Below, in pieces: positions 1-4,008 of a stretch of DNA of 9,328 nucleotides. The stretch is taken from positions 1 through 9,328 of the forward strand of contig JBBISU010000113.1 of the NCBI GenBank assembly GCA_037441225.1. Reading direction: 5' to 3'. How positions within the stretch are numbered: position 1 is the first letter of the stretch; each line of letters begins with the position of its first letter. Position numbers and translations under genes: made by a program. The stretch is from JBBFMJ01 sp037441225. GTDB taxonomy: Bacteria; Acidobacteriota; Thermoanaerobaculia; UBA2201. The notes beneath the pieces are model-generated. The model had not been told where the DNA came from. It saw only the letters and a program-made list of their open reading frames with translations, and did no database searches.

Positions 1-50
1 CAACGGACAACAGACACGGTCAACGGACACGGACATCGGAGACGGTGTAA
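1..50. repeat. GC-rich short-word repeat tract next to the CRISPR array
   Basis: This tract is built from variants of a short word: CAACGGACA occurs at 1-9 and again at 21-29, with ACACGGT, CGGACATCGG and GACGG between and after. I count 28 G+C in 50 bases (56%), far above the surrounding AT-rich DNA. It directly abuts the outer CRISPR repeat. It is longer than the one spacer seen (36 bp), and no repeat-like sequence appears at its left end. It is therefore more likely flanking minisatellite DNA than a normal spacer, although the window edge prevents certainty. Confidence 0.55.
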
Positions 51-160
51 GTTTCAATCCTTGTTTTAATGGAATGAGAATTTAAACCAAAGGCGTTTCC
101 ATATCCTCGAATTCGTTGTCGCCGTTTCAATCCTTGTTTTAATGGAATGAGAATTTAAAC
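51..160 (-). CRISPR. CRISPR array, two 37-bp repeats and one 36-bp spacer (type I-B-like)
   Basis: Two identical 37-bp repeats lie at 51-87 and 124-160, separated by a 36-bp spacer at 88-123. On the plus strand the repeat begins GTTTCAATCC and ends GAATTTAAAC. Read on the minus strand it ends in ATTGAAAC, the usual 8-nt 5' handle left on crRNAs by Cas6 in type I-B systems. The array is therefore probably transcribed leftward, in the same direction as the cas genes, with the leader at 161-391. The repeat at 124-160 is then leader-proximal. The spacer has 18 G+C in 36 bases, well above the host background, as expected of foreign DNA. The repeat ends (GTTTAAAT and ATTGAAAC on the minus strand) are only partly complementary, so any hairpin is weak. 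Confidence 0.95.
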
Positions 161-190
161 GCAAAATTTCTAAAAAATCCTTTACTTATA

Positions 191-217
191 AGCATTTTCT
201 AATAATTTAGAAATGCT
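191..217. repeat. Inverted repeat in the CRISPR leader
   Basis: AGCATTTTCTAA (191-202) faces TTAGAAATGCT (207-217) across a 4-base gap. The arms are complementary over 11 bases with one bulged T. It sits 30 bp from the leader-proximal CRISPR repeat, where leader-binding or integration-host contacts would be expected. Neither flank has the uninterrupted T run of an intrinsic terminator. The composition is so AT-rich that chance is a real alternative. Confidence 0.45.
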
Positions 218-323
218 AATTTTCCAAAATTTTCTTTTAATTTTTCCTAAAATTTCTTCATTTTTTTTAACTTTTACATAAAATTATTAAATAAAAATAT
301 ATGAAAAATCCACAACTTATAAT

Positions 324-345
324 TTATTCTCTATTAATTCTCTAT
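324..345. repeat. 11-bp tandem direct repeat in the leader
   Basis: TTATTCTCTAT (324-334) is followed immediately by TAATTCTCTAT (335-345); ten of eleven bases match. It lies about 50 bp beyond the cas4 stop, at the distal end of the leader. Its function is unknown. It could be a protein-binding direct repeat or simple low-complexity sequence. Confidence 0.35.
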
Positions 346-391
346 AAATTTGATATGTTCCAAAAAATTTTATAAATTTTCAAAGAACCAA

Positions 392-1003
392 CTATATTTT
401 AACACAAATATTTTTATAAGTGCAATCTATACATTTCATTTTACTTTTTGCACCTTTAGGGAAAAAAGAAAATAATCTAATTTTAATAACTTCTTCTATT
501 ATTTTTTTTAACTCCTCAAAGTCCTTTTCGTTTATTTTTATTTCTTTTAATAAATTTTTGCTCCTTGCATAGCAAATAAAGCCTTTTCTTACATCTTTTT
601 TATAATTTTCTTTAATTAGAAGCCCATAAAATACAGATTGGTATCTATGTGTTTTAAATGTGAAATCCTTATACTCTGAAAATTTATAGTCCAGAGGTGC
701 CATTGTCCCGTCAGACAAGGTCAAAACTTCATCAACTTCCCCATGAATTTTTAAATTATTAGATGAAAGATAAACATTTATTTCTTTACCAACACATCCA
801 ATTTTTTTCCTCAAATAATCAATATTTGTTTTGCTTCTCTGTTCGTGCAACTCTCTGCCAATCATTACTTTTTTCCTTTTTTCTTCTCTTTGTGGAATGC
901 ACAAAGAATTCATAAAGTAAATAAATCTTGGACAAAATAAATACTCAATTAAAAGAGATGGGGAAACATAAAATTCTGAAGAAACTTCTGCTATAGTATT
1001 CAT
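392..1003 (-). CDS. cas4: CRISPR-associated exonuclease Cas4
   Basis: Cas4 is a RecB-family nuclease with an Fe-S cluster. It trims prespacers and helps Cas1-Cas2 choose PAM-bearing DNA during spacer acquisition. The 203-residue length is normal. The four cluster cysteines are visible: C24 in YLFCPR, then C191, C194 and C200 in a CxxC-x5-C C-terminus. RecB nuclease residues are in place: H53, D91 in GEVDE, D105 and K107 in LDYK, and Q122 in the QxxxY motif. The ATG overlaps the cas2 stop as ATGA. No Shine-Dalgarno is visible, so translation probably depends on coupling to cas2. It is the last cas gene before the array. Being placed after cas2, rather than ahead of cas1, is not the most common I-B order. 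Confidence 0.95.
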   Translation of the reverse strand: MNTIAEVSSEFYVSPSLLIEYLFCPRFIYFMNSLCIPQREEKRKKVMIGRELHEQRSKTNIDYLRKKIGCVGKEINVYLSSNNLKIHGEVDEVLTLSDGTMAPLDYKFSEYKDFTFKTHRYQSVFYGLLIKENYKKDVRKGFICYARSKNLLKEIKINEKDFEELKKIIEEVIKIRLFSFFPKGAKSKMKCIDCTYKNICVKI

Positions 1004-1290
1004 ACAAAAAATGATTTTAATTTATCTGAAACTAAGTCAGGATCAAAAGGAATTCCAATTATTTTGACTTTGTCAAAGTCCTCATTGCACATTGGGAATA
1101 TATAAATAGAGTCCTTTTCTTTGTCAGCAATTTCTTTTATGGAAATTATTATTTCATCTATTTGATTTTTGTTTAATTCACCTAAAAATGCACTTTTCTG
1201 CACTCTATAAAGACCATAGTTTTTGCAAATCTTTGCAACTCTGTTTCTTGTTTTATCTTTTGATATATCGTAAACTATCCAGGTTAGCAT
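1000..1290 (-). CDS. cas2: CRISPR-associated protein Cas2
   Basis: Cas2 is a small ferredoxin-fold protein. Its dimer bridges two Cas1 dimers in the spacer-integration complex. The 96-residue length is typical. The first strand ends in VYDIS with the conserved Asp at residue 8, and the family signature NYGLYRVQKSAFLG follows at about 24-37. The ATG is preceded by TTTTTTCTGATACT on the coding strand, with no Shine-Dalgarno. This is notable because the inserted IVS-family gene ends only 18 bp upstream. The stop overlaps the cas4 start by 4 bp. Separation of cas1 from cas2 by another gene is unusual, but neither protein looks damaged. Confidence 0.95.
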   Translation of the reverse strand: MLTWIVYDISKDKTRNRVAKICKNYGLYRVQKSAFLGELNKNQIDEIIISIKEIADKEKDSIYIFPMCNEDFDKVKIIGIPFDPDLVSDKLKSFFV

Positions 1291-1293
1291 AGT

Positions 1294-1320
1294 ATCAGAA
1301 AAAAGAAATCAGAGATCAGA
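1294..1320. repeat. ATCAGA word cluster at the 3' boundary of the first inserted gene
   Basis: ATCAGA occurs three times on the plus strand, at 1294-1299, 1308-1313 and 1315-1320, across the stop codon of the IVS-family gene and the 18-bp gap to cas2. Within it, AATCAGAGA (1307-1315) is the exact inverse of TCTCTGATT at 1725-1733 on the other side of the gene. The stop codon of the gene lies inside the word. Confidence 0.5.
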
Positions 1321-1674
1321 TGACAGACTTTTTGAAAAGCCAAATATCATAGCTGCAATTTCATCTGCCTCTAACAATAATTTATCAAAATTTTCTTTCT
1401 TACAATAATCTAATTTCAAAGCAATTTCAAGGGAGGCTATTACTTCATAAACTGAACCCAGTGAGATATGAAGAAATTTTTGAAACTCTTTCTTTGATTT
1501 ATTGGCACTTCCTTCAGCAATATTTAGAGATATTGATATTACTGCTCTCCTAATCTGAGAAGCCAAGCCATATAATTCTTCTTTTGGAAATATATTGCTT
1601 AATTTATAAATCTTTACTGCAAATTCAATTGATCTTTGATAAACTTTCAAATTTCTGAAATTATGGCTTTTCAT
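1309..1674 (-). CDS. Four-helix-bundle protein, 23S rRNA IVS (S23) family
   Basis: This 121-residue protein matches the 23S rRNA-intervening-sequence (S23/IVS) family. The N-terminal FRNLKVYQRSIEF helix comes first, then FPKEELYGLASQIRRA at about 29-44, NIAEGSANKSKKEF at 51-64, FLHISLGSVYEV at 67-78, and a last amphipathic helix. The length is normal for the core fold. Known relatives are small helical bundles encoded inside 23S rRNA intervening sequences. The DGR accessory protein Avd, which binds nucleic acid and reverse transcriptase, has the same fold. It sits between cas1 and cas2 on the same strand, with a strong AGGAGG 5 bp before its ATG. It is not a known cas gene. It could be a passenger insertion or an accessory adaptation factor. 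Short inverted repeats border it. Confidence 0.9.
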   Translation of the reverse strand: MKSHNFRNLKVYQRSIEFAVKIYKLSNIFPKEELYGLASQIRRAVISISLNIAEGSANKSKKEFQKFLHISLGSVYEVIASLEIALKLDYCKKENFDKLLLEADEIAAMIFGFSKSLSSDL

Positions 1675-1679
1675 TTTTT

Positions 1680-1685
1680 CCTCCT
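1680..1685 (-). promoter_or_regulatory. Strong Shine-Dalgarno of the inserted IVS-family gene
   Basis: AGGAGG on the minus strand lies 5 bp before the ATG at 1674. It fixes the start of this gene and contrasts with cas1, cas2 and cas4, which show no such site. The inserted gene seems to carry its own translation signal. Confidence 0.8.
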
Positions 1686-1720
1686 ATCTATATGTTTTTT
1701 TGCTATTCATTTTCTTTTCT

Positions 1721-2692
1721 CTATTCTCTGATTAATTCATTTGCAATTTCATGGCAGTCCATCTGGATTATGTTTTTTTTCTGAACATTTCTTCCTTTAT
1801 ATCTAATTGTTTCCTCCATATTTTTATTAAATTCTTCAATTAGTTTAGCCCTGCCTTCTTTATTTAAAAGCAATCCACCTCTTACTTTATCAAAATATTC
1901 AACCTTAACCTCTCTTTTTGAAAACAAAAAGACCACCACTTCTTCTGCAAAAATTCTGTACATCTCAATTAAATCAAAGACAAGGGATTTTTTATTGTAA
2001 TTGTCTGAATGCAAAAAGCCAATGTATGGATCAAGCCCTGCTATAATGCAAGATTTTTCCACAATTGAATAAAGGATTCCATAAGCATAATTTAAAAGAG
2101 CATTAAACTCATCCTTTGCTGGGTTTCTACTTCTTCCGTCAAACTTAAACCTTTCAGGCATTATAAAACTCAAAGCATCAAAATATGTCTTTCCACAAGC
2201 ACCTTCAAGCGCCATAATTGTATTTCTTTTTTCTTCAACAATTCCTTCCATTTTTTCAATTTTTTCTTTATTTTCCTTTATTTTTTCAATATATTCTTCA
2301 ATTTCCTTACCCTTTTCTTCTCTTGTTTTCTTCAATCTTTCCAAAAAATTTATCTGGTTTTCTATTTTTCTTAATACCCATCCTTTTGCCATCTCAAAGC
2401 CATCTTTTGTGGAACTTACTTCTAATTGTTTTCTTCTAATTGCAACTGTTGAGCCAAGTTTCGAATGCCATATCCTTGCATAAGGGTCACCAAATTCATT
2501 TAAAAATATAATATCTATGTTGTTATCCATTGCAAGTTTTATTGCATCTGTTGTTATTGTTGCAGCAGTTGCAACCAAAATTGATGAAATTTTTTTTGAG
2601 GAAATTTCTATTACTTTATCTTCCAACTTAACTTTAAATAAGTCGCCTTCTTTTTGAATAAATGAGCCGTATGTATTAACAACTAATTGCAT
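1721..2692 (-). CDS. cas1: CRISPR-associated endonuclease/integrase Cas1
   Basis: Cas1 is the metal-dependent integrase that inserts new spacers at the leader end of the array, in complex with Cas2. At 323 residues it is full length for type I-B. The N-terminal beta domain starts with the typical MQLVVNTYGSFIQKEG. The catalytic residues are E163 in ALEGACGKTYF, H228 in GFLHSD and D240 in VFDLIEMYR, with E243 following. A charged helical stretch at about 115-160 belongs to the alpha domain. The start fits the family, but only a few bases separate the ATG from the 9-bp repeat tract, and no Shine-Dalgarno is visible. The last codons (LIRE and stop) lie in an ATCAGAGA word that also recurs inverted beyond the next gene. 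Confidence 0.97.
   Translation of the reverse strand: MQLVVNTYGSFIQKEGDLFKVKLEDKVIEISSKKISSILVATAATITTDAIKLAMDNNIDIIFLNEFGDPYARIWHSKLGSTVAIRRKQLEVSSTKDGFEMAKGWVLRKIENQINFLERLKKTREEKGKEIEEYIEKIKENKEKIEKMEGIVEEKRNTIMALEGACGKTYFDALSFIMPERFKFDGRSRNPAKDEFNALLNYAYGILYSIVEKSCIIAGLDPYIGFLHSDNYNKKSLVFDLIEMYRIFAEEVVVFLFSKREVKVEYFDKVRGGLLLNKEGRAKLIEEFNKNMEETIRYKGRNVQKKNIIQMDCHEIANELIRE
1725..1733. repeat. Inverted-repeat arm at the cas1 3' end
   Basis: TCTCTGATT here is the exact reverse complement of AATCAGAGA at 1307-1315. The two arms enclose the 121-residue IVS-family gene. This arm overlaps the last cas1 codons. A 9-bp match could be chance in AT-rich DNA, but the parallel with the much larger inverted tracts around the other IVS-family gene makes it worth recording. 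Confidence 0.45.
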
Positions 2693-2698
2693 ATAAAT

Positions 2699-2806
2699 AG
2701 TTCAAATAGTTCAAATAGTTCAAGTGGTTCAAGAGGTTCAAGAGGTTCAAATAGTTCAAGTGGTTCAAGAGGTTCAAGAGGTTCAAATAGTTCAAGTGGT
2801 TCAAGG
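2699..2806. repeat. 9-bp tandem repeat tract, 12 units, between cas1 and the second inserted gene
   Basis: Twelve consecutive 9-mers of the form RGTTCAARN are read on the plus strand, with no spacing errors. Four units form a 36-bp higher-order repeat: 2717-2752 and 2753-2788 are identical copies. The last unit (2798-2806) supplies the stop codon of the upstream IVS-family gene. The first units run to within 6 bp of the cas1 start. The same 9-mer occurs in opposite orientation at 3274-3345, so the two tracts form an inverted pair around that gene. Confidence 0.95.
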
Positions 2807-3265
2807 GGTTTTTTCCTTTTTATTTCTTCTATACTCTTCAAGAAATTCATCTAATTCTTCTTTTGCCGTCTTACTTTGTTTCAAATATTTCTCGCCTTTC
2901 ATTCCACTTTTCTTCAAATATTTAATAAAATTACTAAGCATTATTGAAATTTTCTTTGTCATAGCACTAATTTTTTCAAATTGATCTTTGCTTATGTATC
3001 CTTCATCTAACAAAATGTATAATTGGCATCTTACTTCTGCACAAGACCCTTTTGCAATGTATAAAAATTGAATAAATTCTTGATTTCCTCCTCTTTCAAA
3101 ACCCTCTGCAATATTTGACATTATGGACACAGATGCACGTCTTATTTGTTCCTTTAAGCCAAAATCCTTTGAAAGTTTTTCATTATTAGTAATAAAATAT
3201 ATTAACTTTGTCAGCTCCCTTGCCATTTTCCAAATTTCTAAATCTTCAAAATATTTTGCCTTCAC
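2801..3265 (-). CDS. Four-helix-bundle protein, 23S rRNA IVS (S23) family, second type
   Basis: This 154-residue protein belongs to a different subgroup of the 23S rRNA-IVS four-helix-bundle family. Conserved blocks are YFEDLEIWKMAREL at about 5-18, FGLKEQIRRASVSI at 35-48, NIAEGFERGGNQEF at 51-64, FLYIAKGSCAEVRCQLY at 67-83 and SNFIKYLKKS at 111-120. After about residue 125 there is a charged low-complexity tail of some 30 residues beyond the usual core. It ends at a TGA formed by the 9-bp repeat. The start is GTG, overlapping the cas6 stop as GTGA, with GGGGG five bases upstream. It lies exactly between the interference and adaptation genes, inside inverted 9-bp repeat tracts. Its role is unknown: insertion passenger or accessory protein. 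Confidence 0.88.
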   Translation of the reverse strand: MKAKYFEDLEIWKMARELTKLIYFITNNEKLSKDFGLKEQIRRASVSIMSNIAEGFERGGNQEFIQFLYIAKGSCAEVRCQLYILLDEGYISKDQFEKISAMTKKISIMLSNFIKYLKKSGMKGEKYLKQSKTAKEELDEFLEEYRRNKKEKTP

Positions 3266-4005
3266 TCCAACCCCCTTGAACTATTTGAACTACTTGAACT
3301 ATTTGAACCATTTGAACTATTTGAACCTTTTAACTTACTCGAACTAACTTTTTTCACAGTCCCAAAGCCTCTTGATACGGACTTCCCAATTCCAAAATAA
3401 TCAGGAATCTCAAAGTTTACAGAAAAATTTCCTAAAAATCCAAGCATAGGCGTGCCTTTTAGGGAAGTTTGAATTTCTTTTAATTTTATTATTTCTGCCC
3501 TTATTTTTTCAGATACAGTATATCCTAAACTCTTTGACATAGAAATAATATTACCAATGAGGATTTTTTCAAGGAATTTCTTTTTCTCTTCCCATTTTTT
3601 TATTTGCCTAAATTTTTCATAATTTTTCTCATTTAAAGCAAGCCAGGGGGTGAGATATGTGTATTGAATTTGGTTTGACGATATAGAAAAGGCTGTAATA
3701 TAACTTTCTAACCTTTTACTTAAAATCTCTTGCAAATTGCCATCCAAATTTATTTCTTTTAAATTATGGAATATCTCTTTAACAATTTTTAACCCTTCAT
3801 TAAATGCTATCAATAAACATGCTCCTCCAATAACTTTGTATTGAACGCATGGATATTGGTATAAGAAACTTCCATCAGATTTATGTTGATGTGCATAAGG
3901 ATTATCCCATAATAAATTACCAAGATAGCCTCTTATTTTTTCAGCGTCTCTTTTCCTGAAAAAAGAATCTACCGTGAGGTTAAGTTTTAAGATATTAATT
4001 TTCAT
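3262..4005 (-). CDS. cas6: CRISPR RNA endoribonuclease Cas6 (Cas6b-like) with a repeat-encoded tail
   Basis: Cas6 cuts pre-crRNA at the base of each repeat, leaving the ATTGAAAC handle, and stays with the crRNA in Cascade. The 247-residue protein has the RAMP glycine-rich loop near its end (GIGKSVSRGFG, residues 205-215), preceded by the Cas6b-type block GFLGNFSVNFEIPDYF. H39 and H41 in AHQHKSDG are the best candidates for the catalytic histidine. The normal fold ends soon after the glycine loop. Residues 227-244 are a Gly/Ser/Asn run translated directly from the 9-bp repeat, so the original C-terminus has been extended or replaced. The ATG follows the cas3 stop by 3 bp. The stop overlaps the GTG of the next gene. 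Confidence 0.93.
   Translation of the reverse strand: MKINILKLNLTVDSFFRKRDAEKIRGYLGNLLWDNPYAHQHKSDGSFLYQYPCVQYKVIGGACLLIAFNEGLKIVKEIFHNLKEINLDGNLQEILSKRLESYITAFSISSNQIQYTYLTPWLALNEKNYEKFRQIKKWEEKKKFLEKILIGNIISMSKSLGYTVSEKIRAEIIKLKEIQTSLKGTPMLGFLGNFSVNFEIPDYFGIGKSVSRGFGTVKKVSSSKLKGSNSSNGSNSSSSSNSSRGLE
3274..3345. repeat. 9-bp tandem repeat tract inside the cas6 3' end, inverted relative to 2699-2806
   Basis: Read on the plus strand, this tract has six good units of the form NYTTGAACY (3274-3327), followed by two decayed ones, TTTTAACTT and ACTCGAACT (3328-3345). This is the reverse complement of the 9-mer in the tract at 2699-2806. The inner edges also match as an inverted repeat: TTCAAGGGG(G)TT faces each way into the enclosed gene. 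Because 9 bp is three codons, the tract stays in frame and encodes the Ser/Asn tail of Cas6. Confidence 0.95.
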
Positions 4006-4008
4006 CTT

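Larger units (their letters stand above)
161..391 (-). promoter_or_regulatory. Probable CRISPR leader, AT-rich, no gene
   Basis: These 231 bp between the cas4 stop and the first CRISPR repeat hold no credible gene on either strand. They are extremely A/T rich with long T runs on the plus strand (A runs in the direction of array transcription), which is typical of CRISPR leaders. The handle orientation of the repeat places the leader on this side. It should carry the pre-crRNA promoter and the site where Cas1-Cas2 docks. I see TATAAT-like words (for example TTATAA on the minus strand near 185-190) but no convincing -35/-10 pair, so I do not place a promoter. Internal structures are an inverted repeat at 191-217 and an 11-bp direct repeat at 324-345. 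Confidence 0.7.

Noticed and set aside
1..50. Bases 1-50 as a second CRISPR spacer
   Set aside because: The tract is longer than the observed 36-bp spacer, is internally repetitive, and shows no repeat end within its first bases. Not fully excluded because of the window edge.
191..217. Leader inverted repeat as an intrinsic terminator of the cas operon
   Set aside because: The stem is AT-rich with a bulge and is not followed by an uninterrupted T run on either strand.
2724..2984. Plus-strand open frame that starts with Val-Gln-rich repeats
   Set aside because: It is the 9-bp repeat tract read in another frame, then the antisense of the IVS-family gene. The conserved protein motifs are on the minus strand.
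1309..3265. The two inserted genes as insertion sequences, toxin-antitoxin genes or anti-CRISPRs
   Set aside because: Neither encodes a transposase, nuclease or toxin motif. Both match the S23/IVS four-helix-bundle family clearly, and they are not paralogues close enough to be a local duplication.
1309..3265. Real 23S rRNA with intervening sequences
   Set aside because: No rRNA sequence flanks either gene. Both flanks are intact cas coding sequences.
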